Source: Diplolepis rosae (lineage: Eukaryota > Arthropoda > Insecta > Hymenoptera > Diplolepididae). Taken from it: a stretch of DNA of 64,000 bases. Positions 22,383-34,249 of this stretch are shown piece by piece. Below the pieces are notes generated by a model. It made no database searches. It saw only the letters and a list, made by a program, of their open reading frames with translations, and had not been told where the DNA came from. Position numbers and translations under genes: made by a program. The stretch is taken from the NCBI GenBank assembly GCA_030998225.1, contig JAPYXD010000755.1, positions 4,389,501 through 4,453,500 of the forward strand, in the 5' to 3' direction. The stretch's first letter is position 1. Every line of letters begins with the position of its first letter.

Positions 22383-23584
22383 ACCGACGGAGCGCGTGGC
22401 CTAGTAGGCAAAATAGGGGATACCGCCATGCGCGAACTTTTTTTTTCATTCAAATAAAAAATTCAGAAAAACGATCAAAAAAACGTGGCAGTACATATTA
22501 AATGTCATTCCCCATATTTTTTCTCCCATAAATTTTTGTGTACAAGGTACACTTAGTACAAATTAATATTGAGCCTGCGAACAATTATTAATATTCGAAT
22601 AAAAATTGAATAACATTATCACCATCATAATTATATTATATTTGATTAATATAATTCTGATCTGTGAAATGAAATGTTTTTAATAATACGTTGCTCGTCT
22701 TCCATTGGCACGAATATTTTGGGTATTTATCTTACAAAATATATAAGTCTTTAAAAATGCGACAAATTTTCAGCTAATGTTCAATATGTAACTACCAAAC
22801 CTGTAATAACGATTATTTTGACTTATATTTAATGATAATTGATCAATCTTTGTTATATTATTGCCCCATTCGTCTAGAGTATTTATAAATAATTTTTACA
22901 GAATAGATATAAATAGGAAAAGCGAATTAGCAAAAATGATGTTGCAAATCTGTCGAATCGCTTGCTCTCGGCATGGTTGCATCTCTTTTTCTCCGCGTTC
23001 GATCGATATATCTCTTGACGGTATCGGTGCGCTTGGACGCAGTTAAAGATATTCCCATCCTGATCGCAGTTTTGGATTAAAAAATCTCAAAATATATTTA
23101 AAAACTGCCTGAAAGCCTGCTGAACAACTTTCTCGCTGAAAGTTCTCTCAACTCAAAACTTCCTAGCATACTTTTTTTCTTTGAAGATGTAAAATGAGAA
23201 CTTTGCCAGCCGCAAGTATTATAATAAAACTTATTAATAAATTGAGAAATTTGTTATGCTGAACATAACCATCTGAAGCTCTACCGTTTTTGAGCCTGTT
23301 GATAAAATTTCATACTATTACGGACAAATTTTTACGAAAAGCAGCGAGTTAATTGTAAAAAATCGATTGATTTCGTACATTGAAAAAATACGGTTTTCTC
23401 CGATTATAAAAAAGACTAAAGTTCTAACACAAAAATTTATGGGAGAAAAAATATGCGGAAAGACATTTAATATGTACTGGCATTTTTTTGGATCATTTTT
23501 CTGAATTTTTTATTTAAATGAAAAAAAAAGTTCGCGCATAACGGTATCCCCAATTTTGCCTACTAGGCCACGCGCTCCGTCGGT
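22383..23584. mobile_element. 1.2-kb element with ~155-bp terminal inverted repeats
   Basis: The left arm, 22383-22540, begins ACCGACGGAGCGCGTGGCC; the right arm, about 23425-23584, ends with its complement. Arms are at roughly 90 percent identity. TA flanks both ends (22381-22382 and 23585-23586), consistent with a TA-targeting transposon. The ~880-bp interior encodes nothing recognisable, so it is non-autonomous. The end contains TGGCCTAGTAGG, which happens to fit the RNA polymerase III A-box consensus. Confidence 0.8.
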
Positions 23585-23783
23585 TATACAATCTGAAGCC
23601 TCAATTATAATCACAGCTAAGAGATTCTCTATACACGCTTACTATACGTTTAGTACACGCGTGAGACGTTCAGCCGTTAGAGACTTCAAACATCAATAAT
23701 GATTTCGTAACTATTAAGGAACTTATCGTGCCAAATATTAGGTTTCTAAGAAAAATGTATAATATGAATATTGTGAATATATG

Positions 23784-24118
23784 AATATGAATGGAAGTAA
23801 AATACCAAATTTGTCATCCACGGTATGTTTATTATTATTATTATTCTTTCTCTCTTTTATCTTCTCTTAATTTTATATTTTATATTGAAAAAACAAAATC
23901 TTTTTATTATATAAATATTATCTTTTTATTATATTCATAATTTTTTTTAAAATTTTTATATATATTCATTTTGTATTTCCTTTTTATAGTCTTGATAAGG
24001 ACCGAAAAATCGGTCGAAACGTTGACTTACTTTCAAAATAAAACAACTTTACAAAACCGGAAAGGCAATTCACTTTAATGTTCAAATTATAATACCGGTA
24101 ACAACATATCTACAAACT
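23784..24118 (+). repeat. Penelope 5' pseudo-LTR
   Basis: Nearly identical to 27049-27383. It includes an ATT-rich stretch, a hammerhead-like core near 23992-24020 and the end block 'ataccggtaacaacatatct'. Confidence 0.9.
23992..24020 (+). ncRNA. hammerhead-ribozyme-like core in the 5' pseudo-LTR
   Basis: ttgataag, a GACCG/CGGTC stem with loop aaaaat, then gaaac: the order box 1, stem II, box 2 of a hammerhead. Box 1 differs from CTGATGA at two conserved positions, so self-cleavage is doubtful. The same core is at 27257-27285. Confidence 0.5.
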
Positions 24119-24153
24119 AATTATCAGGCCTAAAACCTTTATTACATTGAAAC

Positions 24154-26297
24154 ATGGAGAACATACAAGGATTTTACGACAATCTACGAAATGAATACAA
24201 TCCACAACTAGTTAAAGACATCAAATTATATAAACAATTTACCAGCAATTTAAAGAAAAGAGAGATACAGAGAAAATTTTTATTGGAATGTAGATCGCAC
24301 AACATTTTGCCTAATCATATTTGAAATCAAACATACATAAATATCAGATTTTTTTCGAAACATGTTTGTGAGGAGATTGAGAACTCGACAAGACTTTTTG
24401 GTAAAAAAATTCTAAATTTTGAAATAACTGCCATTTCACAAGAAATTAAACAAATCAGCAAGGATATCTACTACTACAAAATGAAAATTATAAACCAAAC
24501 TTCAAATGATTTTTATAACAATTTAAAAACAAAAAATCAAACTACTATTGAAAAGTATACAAAGAAACTACACAACAATATTACAAATAAATTAGAAAAT
24601 CTAAAAATTGCTCAAATTCCAAAATTAGTTACAGACAAAAACGATTGGTTTCTAAACTTGTCAAATAAACAAATCCCTGACAACGTTGCAGATATTCTTA
24701 GTCTCGGTGGTAAGTTTGCTTTTAATTACAATAAAAAAACTTTTCCTATTGCTAAAATTATTACAAATTTAGAATATAATATTCATAACATTCCCTATGA
24801 CAATAGAAACTACATAAGAAATGAATTAACATATTGGGTTCAAAATTGGCTATATAATGAAAGTAGTAATATTAATAAAAATATTTTCTTACAAAAAGAT
24901 ATTTATGAAACAAAAAATTTTTTAAAAAATAATACAGACATTATCTTAACAAATGCAGACAGAAGTAATAAAACTATTCTAATGAACAAAAATGATTACA
25001 ACTCAAAAATTTACGATCTTCTCAATAATCCATCTACATACATTAAACTAAAAAAAGATCCTACTAATGAAATAAACAATACTTTAACTATAACTTTAAA
25101 TGAACTAAAAGATAAAAATATTATTGATGAAAAACTTTACAAATTTCTTCATTGTAGCACCAATATTGCACCCAAATTCTATGGTTTACCAAAAATCCAT
25201 AAAACCAACTGTCCACTAAGACCTATCACTTCCTTCATTGGTTCACCTTTATACAACCTATCTAAATTACTTTCTAAATCTATGCAAAAAACAGTTGGAC
25301 ATACTGAATATCATATATGTACACTAATATTTCTTGGAATCTTATTAGAAAATCAGTTAAATTAAGATGGAATCAAATAAAAACCAATACTTTTCTCAAA
25401 CAAACACATTTCGATAATATTTTACAATTTTGTTTAGAATCATCATACTGTACTTATAACAATGAATTTTATAAACAAATTTTTGGTTTACCAATGGGAT
25501 CGCCTCTATCAGCCACTGCTGCAAACGTTGTCATGGAAGAGTTAGAGAAAAAATTTTTTAAAAAATTACCTTATAATATTATATTTTATTACAGATATGT
25601 AGATGACACTTTAATTTGTCTACCAGAAAACAAAGTAGAAGATATTTTATGCAGATTTAATTCCATAGATAAAAAACTAAAATTCACTTTAGAAAAATCT
25701 ATAAATAATAGTATCAATTTTTTGGATGTAAATATCCAAGTTATTGATAATAAAATTAAAACTAATTGGTACAAAAAACCAATTTGGTCAGGTCGATATA
25801 TCAATTTTTTCTCTAACCACTGTTTAACATATAAAATTGGCGTTATCTACTCACTTACTGATAGAGCAATACTCTTATCAGATAAAGAATTTCATATAAA
25901 TAATTTAAATTGTGTGCGATCTACATTACTAAAAAATGGCTATCTACTAGATCTTTTAAATGAAAAAATTTTCGAACGTTATAAAAAATTAATAACATTT
26001 CAACATAAAACAAATCAAGTATGTGAAACTTATAATATAGATCACAGAGAAAGTAGAAAAGTCATAACTTTTCCATATATTCAAAATTTTCAAGAACAGC
26101 TATGCAGAATTTTTAAAAAAACTAAACTTCAAATTGTCTTTACAATAGAAAACTCTTTACAAAAAAATTATTTCCAACAATTAAAGATAGAACACAAAAA
26201 AAATTTAAATATAATGTCATTTATGAAATTAACTGTATACAATGCAACAAAAAATATATTGGACAAACTTGCAGATTCTTACACAATAGATTACTAG
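24154..26297 (+). pseudogene. Penelope-like reverse transcriptase
   Basis: ATG at 24154; the frame runs to a TGA at 24322 (codon 57), continues open from 24325 to 25363, then shifts frame at about 25310 and is open to 26297. Penelope RT features are clear: NADRSNKTILMNKNDYNSKI (residues near 265), FYGLPKIHK, LRPITSFIGSPLYNLSK, then after the shift FGLPMGSPLSATAANVVME and the catalytic YRYVDDT (YVDD) with a downstream SINFLDVNI box. About 20-25 residues that normally precede YTN are missing at the frameshift. The enzyme would prime cDNA synthesis at a nick made by the linked endonuclease. Confidence 0.93.
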
Positions 26298-26536
26298 AAC
26301 ATGCTAGATCTGTTAAAAATAAAGATAACAAAACTGCACTTGCAGAACATGCTACTTCTTACAAACATTCCTTTGATTTTAAAAATACTAAAATTTTAGA
26401 TACAGAAAATATTTTAAAAAAACGATTAATTTTAGAAATGATTTATATTCAAAAAGAAAATTTTTCTATTAATTACAAAACAGATATTGAAAATTTAAGT
26501 GCCATTTATAATAATATAATAAAATCCATAAAATAA
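26207..26536 (+). pseudogene. GIY-YIG endonuclease domain of the Penelope-like element
   Basis: In the frame two phases from the RT end, an open stretch of 109 codons to TAA 26534 carries VIYEINCIQCNKKYIGQT, RLLEHARSVKNK, ALAEHATSYKHSF and a C-terminal EMIYIQKE. These match the GIY-YIG nuclease of Penelope elements, including the CxxC before YIG and the conserved Arg, His and Glu. It is fused to the RT in active copies; here a frameshift near 26200-26297 separates them. Confidence 0.88.
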
Positions 26537-27048
26537 CTTTTCTACTTTCTCTTATCTTTTCTAATCTTTTTAATTGTATAATTTCATAAATTTCAAAAAT
26601 TACCATTGAATGTTACCAATAACCGATATATTACATATTAATTTTCTTGAGAACGCACCATAACATCAACAACGCTACGATAGCCAAATGAACAATTGTG
26701 GAGACATTTTACTTCCAAAGTTTTGTTTAGTAAAAAAATTTTTAAAAAATGTAACAATAACGTATAAATGATGGAAGCTGCTTGTAAGTAACTAATATTT
26801 CAAAAAATTTCTTTACACAATTTCATTCAAAATTTATCTCTTATATATTTATTTTATAGGTGTCGTTATCGATCAATATAACCTAAAAAGGTTGACACCA
26901 GTTATCCTAACAAAAATTTTAAAAAAATTTAACGAACTCTCATAGCAACTAATATGCTATGATGATAATTTTACAATATAACTTTATGCTTTTAAACTTG
27001 GATTTTTTGAAATTTAATTTTTTATAAAAATTTAACCTATCATCAAAC

Positions 27049-27383
27049 AATATGAATGGAAGTAAAATACCAAATTTGTCATCCACGGTATGTTTATTAT
27101 TATTATTATTCTTTCTCTCTTTTATCTTCTCTTAATTTTATATTTTATATTGAAAAAACAAAATCTTTTTATTATATAAATATTATCTTTTTATTATATT
27201 CATAATTTTTAAAATTTTTTTTATATATATTCATTTTGTATTTCCTTTTTATAGTCTTGATAAGGACCGAAAAATCGGTCGAAACGTTGACGTACTTTCA
27301 AAATAAAACAACTTTACAAAACCGGAAAGGCTATTCACTTTAATGTTCAAATTATAATACCGGTAACAACATATCTATAAACT
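27049..27383 (+). repeat. Penelope 3' pseudo-LTR
   Basis: Direct repeat of 23784-24118, with the hammerhead-like core at 27257-27285 and a cgtact/cttact difference just after it. Confidence 0.9.
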
Positions 27384-27399
27384 TTATGATTTTAAGACT

Positions 27400-28980
27400 G
27401 CAAATTATATTATTTATCAATCGTGTCTTATGTAAAAGAAAACATTATCTTTCATGTAAAAAATTTTAAACTCACGAAAAATGATATTATATTTTTAATA
27501 ATATTTATTTTAATATAATTGTTCCCTAATACCGCTTCTTACGAATTTTTGAGAATAATTGGATTCTCATCAAACATATATTATTTTTTCAGTGAAAATA
27601 TTTTCTGCAGCTCTAGTGTTCCAATCTTGAAAATAAGTAAATAATTTTCAAATATCAAAGAAAAAGAGTCTTAAACGTGTTTAAGGGACGCATTCGGCCC
27701 TATATAGCACCTTCGGAACAACTTAATGTCAAAGATGCGGTATTATGACCGACAGGGAAGAAGCGTTTCACTTGATACCTATCAGTCTTTGCTTTTGGTG
27801 AGCGATAGGAGACTGAGAAAATCGACACTCTAATCTATATTTTGGCCAAAAAGAGCGAAGACATTTTTGCATAATTTTGACTTGTTCCAGAAACATATGA
27901 CGCCACTTCATAAGCATTCTAAGACTATTTCATACCACGGAGAAATGTGATGTTTTGACGTTTCAAATTTAATTCACGCGTTCAACTTAATGGTGAACAC
28001 GTGATAGAATTTTAATGGAAAGTAGTGAATGGTATTGAAACACATCTGCCAGTTTTTCACCGGGTGATTTGTGTAAGGGGTATCTACCATTTTGAATTTT
28101 AGGAGTAAGTTTCATTATCTCGGTAAATATGGATATTGCGATAAAAATGCATATTATCAATTTTGATACGGAGGAAATTTCCAACAACTTTTGTACTAAT
28201 CATTTTTTAATATAATTTTAATAATAATCGAGTTGTAAATATCAAAAAACGGCCATGACAGGAGTCCCTAGCGGACCCGATCAAGGGAACGGTCAGCGGA
28301 TTCGCTGACTGTTCACTTCACTGGGTGCGTTAGGAGTGAGATTGTTTTTTTTGTATTTATCAGCCATATTGTAAATCGAAGGTTAAAAGTACTTATAAGA
28401 AAACTTATAGCTGTCAAAATTCCCTACATATTTTATACATGATGAATTTAATAAGGTATTTTGGTACGGGCACAGAATGCGCTGAAAGTAGAGTCGTGCA
28501 CTCTTGCTTTTAAATAAAAAGAAGGAAAATAAAATAGGCAGACATCAGCTGAAAAACATGGCGCATGCGCAGAAGCTCAAGTTTGCACTGTCGACTCATC
28601 TTGTCTGGACGATGGCGCCAGGCAACCAATATGTTGAAGCGTCGCAGGATAAGCCTGTCTCATCTTCATACAACGTAGAAAGGCAATTGATTACTGTTAT
28701 ACAAAATTAGATTTTTACGTCAATCTTCAATTGAAGCTGTATTGATATTTCAGCAATAGGCTTTTCGCCCTGAATGACTAATAAAGCGTGCCTCGCCATT
28801 TGATTCTTAAATATTTCCAAATAAGTCTATTATCGGTTTAAAGTAAATCCTATAACTTGGTATTCCTGGATCACTAAGACGATCGAGGCGTCAGCGACTT
28901 GAGTGCATCGAATATAGGTTTTTTCGATATTTTATTCGACAGAAATATTTTTAATTCCATTTCATATCAGAGAAATTTCA
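27400..28980. other. no gene; dispersed repeat at 27985-28180
   Basis: AT-rich DNA without recognisable genes. The block 27985-28180, containing gtttttcaccgggtga and gtgtaaggggt, recurs inverted at about 34050-34235, so it is a dispersed repeat of unknown type. Confidence 0.45.
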
Positions 28981-29354
28981 AGATATTATTTGATGTTCAA
29001 ATTAAGCCTGTCCTTGGACTGGCACCTTAACAAAGTCCTTTTCTTGGCTAGGTCAAAAAAGGACGGATGGGGAGAATTAGCAGATAGCTTTCAGGTCATG
29101 GAGGTGGCAGTATCCCGATGAATCGGCGAAATAATGCGGGGGGCTCTATAAACGGGCATCTTCCCAGTTGCTTGAAGGGTGCCTTATAAACGGGTTTATC
29201 TTAAGTTGAAAGAGGGGTACGCTACAGACGCGCTTATCACTACCAATGGAGACGGATATACTCGTATGTCCCAGGCAGCGACGCTGTGGATGAGTCAACG
29301 AGTGTCTCAGAGGAATAGATGAATTGAATGTACATGGATGAATGATAGCGCCGC

Positions 29355-29925
29355 ATGACTGTGATAAATCAAGGTGCCATCAAGGTATCGACGAGGGAAG
29401 GCCAGTCCCACGCCGACATCTTGAAGGAAATGAAGACGAAAGTCGACCCCCGGGAGGCAGGACTCGGGGTCCTGTCTATCCGGAAGAGCAGAAATGAGGA
29501 AATCCTGTTGTCCTCAAAAAGGGGGGAGAGGTATCGGTTTTCCGGAAGGTTAAGCCAGGCAGTTAAGGAAAAGGAAAAAATTTTAGCCCTGGTCTCAAAG
29601 AGGTTCCTGGAAATTAGGACCTCGATGAGACCGTAGAGAAGGAAGAGGATGGTCCTGCTGAGGAAAAGAAGAAAACCTCTGGAAGATGCCTCATTCTATA
29701 GGAAAATTTGTCTACTAGATAGAATGAGAAGCTTCTGGAGGAGTAGTTTCTACAAGCCTTCAGAGTCTCTTGGTCGGAGAGAACGGTCTTTAGGAGAACC
29801 AGTCCGGATTCAGGATAGGCAGGTCCACCGTGAACGCCATCCAAGCTGTGGTGGATATCGCCATAAAAGCCAGAAGAGGAACTGGTAAGCGTAAGAAATC
29901 GCATTGGGGCCTACGCGACTATACA
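29355..29925 (+). pseudogene. R1-type ORF1 fragment joined to an RT fragment
   Basis: From 29355, 93 residues are open; the segment with KVDPREAGLGVLSIRKS and RYRFSGRLSQAVKEKEK matches the conserved region before the zinc knuckles of R1-type ORF1 proteins. After about 29640 the frame changes to RT motifs (VLLRKRRKPLEDASFYR, ICLLDRM) that align with 57850-58090, and then the sequence reaches the 3' end of the element. The knuckles, endonuclease and RT catalytic box are all deleted. Confidence 0.7.
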
Positions 29926-30696
29926 CAGTGTGTCCCAAAAATAACCGAACTTTATATTTAATTCATACAACAAAAAGACAGATGTGAAAGTTACAGCCAT
30001 TTCAATAAAAGAAAAAGTGTGCTAATGTTACAAAACAAAAATGTAACAAAGAGCAAATATAAAATTTTTTGTTAAACTTGAAAAAACATTCGCTGAGACG
30101 TCGTACTCAAGTTTATACATGGTTTACACGATTTGAAAATGGCCGTGACGATTTAAATGATGATCCAAGACCTGGACGACCAGAAGCATCAAATCGTGCT
30201 GAGTTAGTGGAGAAAGTACGTGAAATAATCACTAGAGATGCAAATTTCACTGTGAGAATGCTGCCAGAAGAATTAAATTTATCTTACTGTACAATCTACA
30301 CAATATTAACTGAAGATTTGGGTAAAAGAAAGGTCATTGCACGTTTTGTTCCACATCAGTTAAATTTTTGATGAAAAACAGATTTGTGTCATGGACTACC
30401 CTCCGTATTCGCCTGATCTATCACCGTTCGACTATTTTCTGTTCCCAAAACTAAAAACTGCAATGAAAGGAGCTTTTTACGATGACGTTCCAACCATTAA
30501 ATCAGCTGTGACACAGGTGCTAAAGAACATCCCAAAAATCGAGTTTAAAAAGTCTATGGATAAATTGGTTGATCGTTCCAAACGTTGTATTGAGTCTAAT
30601 GGAACCTATATTGAATAAATAATAACTTTCAAAGATGATATAATGTGTATCTTATTCTATATCCAAAAAGTTCGGTTATTTTTGGGACACACTGTG
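29924..30696 (+). mobile_element. 773-bp mariner deletion derivative
   Basis: Terminal repeats CACAGTGTGTCCCAAAAATA and its complement lie at 29924 and 30696, with a TA duplication at 29922-29923 and 30697-30698. The element sits in the 3' end of an R1-type remnant and is therefore younger than it. Confidence 0.93.
30030..30618 (+). pseudogene. mariner transposase lacking the catalytic core
   Basis: Residues from 30069 on form the DNA-binding half (TRFENGRDDLNDDPRPGRPE, LSYCTIYTILTEDLGKRK). A deletion near 30371-30391 then joins to YPPYSPDLSPFDYFLFPKLK, the third-aspartate motif, and the C-terminal helices ending at TAA 30616. The first and second catalytic aspartates are lost. Confidence 0.9.
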
Positions 30697-31309
30697 TAAG
30701 CCGGAACCAACCGCCCGTGAAGTTTGAAGCCGAAAGGCGCTCCCGCGGCCGGTTTATTGGATCGCGAGAGGGTGTCTTTGGTTTTAACAGGTATGCCTAT
30801 CCTCGTCCTAGGAGAGTCCTGTACTACGTCTATAAAAGATTTTGCCGTTTTTCCTACTCACCAGAAAAAAGGTACTTTTGATGTGGATTGGAGTAGAAAA
30901 CCTACTATCCCAGATCAGTTCGAATATGATGAGTTTTAACGGGATAAGCGATACATACATACATTTGGTAATAACGCGCACTTTTTCAGGTGTCGGAACG
31001 CAGCCCTCATGATTTATTTGAGACCCCAGAAAGTCAGAATAAAGTGTTGAACGTCAACGACACGAGGGACAACTCTCTGCGACACAGATGTATGATTTGT
31101 AAATCAAGTTAAGATATTCAGAACTTAATTCAGACTTAAGAAAACCTCGCACACTTTAACCAGTTGTAGTATTTACTAAAAGTGACTCATGAAGAAATGG
31201 AACAAAATGGCAATGCGCAAGCAGATCCAGTCTTATAATAGGATAAGTTACTGCAGCAACACGGAAGTAATAACAGTGACCCTAGGAGCTCTGACAGCAA
31301 GATCTGCTA

Positions 31310-31830
31310 TTACGTTGGGAGTTTCGAGAACTTAGACGGCCTCGACGTTAAGGAGTTGCTGTTTGAAAGATTAGCTAATTCTTGAAGGTCGTCTACATTG
31401 GCCATTGCCAAAATAGCCCAGATGTGAGGAGGCATTTGTTCCAGGAACACGCTTTTGATAATATTGTCAATACAACTTTCGTGATTTAATGCTAACAGCC
31501 ATGTCAAAAGTACAGATGGTTTACCTTCAGAAATCACTTCTCTCGTTAGGAGACGACGAAGATGAGTTCCCGCAAAAACGGAGGAACTCACGATTACACG
31601 ACGTTTAATTTGAGTATAAATATCTATTGGTTTAAGCTCTAATTCAATTAAATGTTTAATATTAGGAATCAAATCGTGATCCAGGTTGGCAACTAGATAG
31701 TCGGCCGTTGTCGACTGAAGAGGGAAGCGCGCTTGACAAAATATTGCTCCCACGATGACGAAAAACGAAATTGGGTCTGCGCGAAAAAGCTTTGGCATTT
31801 TCGATGTACGATATGCGTCAGTGCGTTGGG
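31310..31830 (-). pseudogene. Gypsy-type Gag (capsid) fragment
   Basis: 162 residues are open from 31798 to 31310. FVIVGAIFCQARF resembles the WFxQxExxF start of Gypsy capsid proteins. HLRRLLTREVISEGKPSVLL and SVFLEQMPPHIWAILAMANV match the conserved capsid helices of the Mag/Gypsy type Gag. Zinc knuckles and everything downstream are absent. It is opposite in orientation to the pol debris at 34 kb. Confidence 0.8.
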
Positions 31831-32039
31831 CCTCGATATTTGGCCAATTTTCAATTATTTTTTCATTTTATTCCTAAAAAGCTGGGATTAAATGTTATAT
31901 TCGAAAAAAGTACACGAAATAACAACAGTACAGCGATAAATATGGTAAATAATAATAGTGTTACGTCTTTCCAAAAATACAATAAATTTAAAAATAATGT
32001 TAAATTTTAATTAATAAAAATGATACCGACTTCCAGTGT

Positions 32040-32135
32040 TTACGTCAAGAAAGTATTCAGTAGGTATAATGGTCCTCGATTGATTTTTTTTAATCCGAAA
32101 TTCCAGGAACTCGGTGGCGACCCCATCCAGCACAA
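32040..32135 (+). repeat. possible LTR end and primer binding site
   Basis: The sequence ggtggcgaccccatcc at about 32112 resembles the TGGCGACC primer binding sites that follow Gypsy LTRs. AT-rich DNA after it could be the element's leader, leading to the pol remnant at 34250. No LTR partner was found. Confidence 0.3.
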
Positions 32136-34249
32136 TAAATAGCTGCGAGAAATAGTTTAGCAAGTCAAAATGTTCAACGTAATAAAAATAAGATTTTCAC
32201 AAGAGCAAAAATCAGATCTGTTTATAGACAGTGACGGGCGGAGAAATCCAAAACACGATTTCCCGTAACTAAAAGCGAAATACGGAGAACGGGACCGAAT
32301 GACCTGACCCAAAATCACTAACAGTTAAAAACTAGTTACTGCTTTAAATTTAAGTTTAAGATTTGAAAATATGTTTATGGTAAAGTACTCGAAAAGGCAA
32401 CATTTATAAATCTCACAGAATGTGTGGTAAAGCCCTAGAAAAATTAAAATAATTGCGCATAAGAATGAATGTACTTTTTTGACCAGAAAATTAACATATA
32501 TATAAAATAAAATATTATCTAATGTATTACTGTTGTATAAATAATTTAAAACTTGACCAGGTTGAAGTAATTAAATTATTAAGACTCAGGATGGCAATAG
32601 TTGTAAATACCACAGTATTTTTAACAAGTTGGTACAATAAAATAGTATTTAGTTGAAATTCAACTTATGTAAAGAGAAAGAATTTTATCTTTGATAAATA
32701 GACATAGATGATAATAGTATAATATTTGCTAAAACACGAATCAGGTTTACACTTGTTAAAATGTGAGAGGTAATTTTATAGAAGGAAGACACAATATAAT
32801 GTCGATAATAACGACAAAGTCATAGCATAAAATTGTTTATACATATAAAGATGCCTACCAAGGTGTTTGAATAGAAATTTGATGTGTTTTAAAATATTCG
32901 CAAAGACAAAATTAATAATCAATTCCTGAAATTCGACTGAATATTTAAAAGAATATTGCAAAATAACGATTTCAATATGAATATAATTTCGTATAAATAA
33001 AATTTTGAATATCAGATTAAAGTTGACCAGACATGGTTTGATACTTTAAAATAAACGTTGATTACACTCGACCAAGTCATTTAAATAGATACATTGTATT
33101 TAAGAACGATTGAAGGTGACATGAAAACTGAGTACGGTCAATGTTCGAAAACAGGCAAAAAATATTAATCCAAAAATATGTTTATGCGTTAAAATGACAT
33201 AGCTTAAGGAGAAGTGATAAACTCAGGTTGTCATATCAGTCAAATTCAAATATCTTCAGGAAATAAAGTTGACTCAGGAACTAAAAGTCTTAAGTTGAGG
33301 CGGGATGCTAGTTGCTTCTCCGGCAGACACAGATTGCACAACAAATTTTCAAAAATCTAAGAAATCTGGTAGACATCGGTTAAAATTTGAGTAGTAACCC
33401 CACTATCCCAGGTCAGGTCGAATAAGTAAGATTATTACGCAACTTGGTTAACAAAAACGTAATATATTTGATTGAACGTACGAGAGTGTACAAGTCACGT
33501 AATTATATCACGTGAACGTTCTATCATGATTCAAGTGTTAGATATGTACGTTTGAAATAAACGGGGGAAGTGGAGGGGAGTGCACACATTGATGCATTAA
33601 GTACGTGAGCAATAAGACAAGCTCTCCTTTGATACATTATTTTGCTCGATTTAGTTTAAGCTCTATCGGCCAAGAGTGCCCTCCTGTTTCTAGTATCCAT
33701 ACTGGAAACGATACGCTACCAACTGACGCTACAATATGGCCGCCACTGATGCACGGATCAAGGCACTAACAGGAGGCGATAAACTGGCCGAATCAAAACA
33801 GCCAATGGTCGTTTCCCACACAAACCCGTCGGGTTCCGGCCTCTCCTGGTTGACGGTGAAATGTAACCGTGCGATGGTAACAAAGTAATCGTCGTTGGCA
33901 GCGTCTTTTAAGTCGATTAAATAAAGCAGAAAAGAAAAACGGCCAAAAAAATTAATTCGTAAAGCAGCTTTCAGACCTCCTCCAACAATCGGGAGATTTT
34001 TAATTAAAAGTGCTTCAGCTCAATCTTGTCGCTGCTGATCGAAGGAAAGCATAACGCAGTTTAACACATTACAATTTTTATCTTAAGATGTATATTTTTC
34101 TAGATAATGGAACTTTTAAAAATGCGGACGCCCCTTACACAATTCACCCGGTGAAAAACTAACAGGAGTGTTCCGTTACCATCCACTATTTCTCTTTCAA
34201 ATTTGATCACGTGTACATTTTTTCATTTTCAACATAGGAATTTCTCGAA
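32136..34249. other. AT-rich DNA, no gene seen
   Basis: No coding motif on either strand. Positions 33640-33900 are locally more GC-rich. The region 34050-34235 is an inverted copy of the dispersed repeat at 27985-28180. Confidence 0.4.

Larger units (their letters stand above)
23784..27383 (+). mobile_element. Penelope-like retroelement with pseudo-LTRs
   Basis: Two direct repeats of 335 bp bound a reverse transcriptase and a GIY-YIG endonuclease, the standard Penelope-like (EN+) layout. Penelope elements are distinct from LTR and other non-LTR retroelements; their repeats are called pseudo-LTRs and commonly hold hammerhead ribozyme sequences. One in-frame stop, one deletion/frameshift in the RT and one frameshift before the endonuclease make it inactive. 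The two repeats differ at only a few positions, so the insertion is fairly recent relative to the other elements. Confidence 0.93.
29040..30945 (+). mobile_element. R1-clade non-LTR remnant, interrupted by a mariner
   Basis: The remnant comprises an untranslated leader, part of ORF1, a piece of RT and the 3' end, joined by large deletions. The 3' untranslated part (30699-30945) resumes after the mariner at 29924-30696. It is related to the copy at 55.6-59.3 kb: the RT piece and the end block 'gaaatcgcat.ggggcctac' are shared. Confidence 0.7.

Noticed and set aside
22394..22406. tRNA gene suggested by an A-box-like sequence
   Set aside because: No cloverleaf, no B-box at the right distance, and the same sequence is mirrored at the other end of a transposon.
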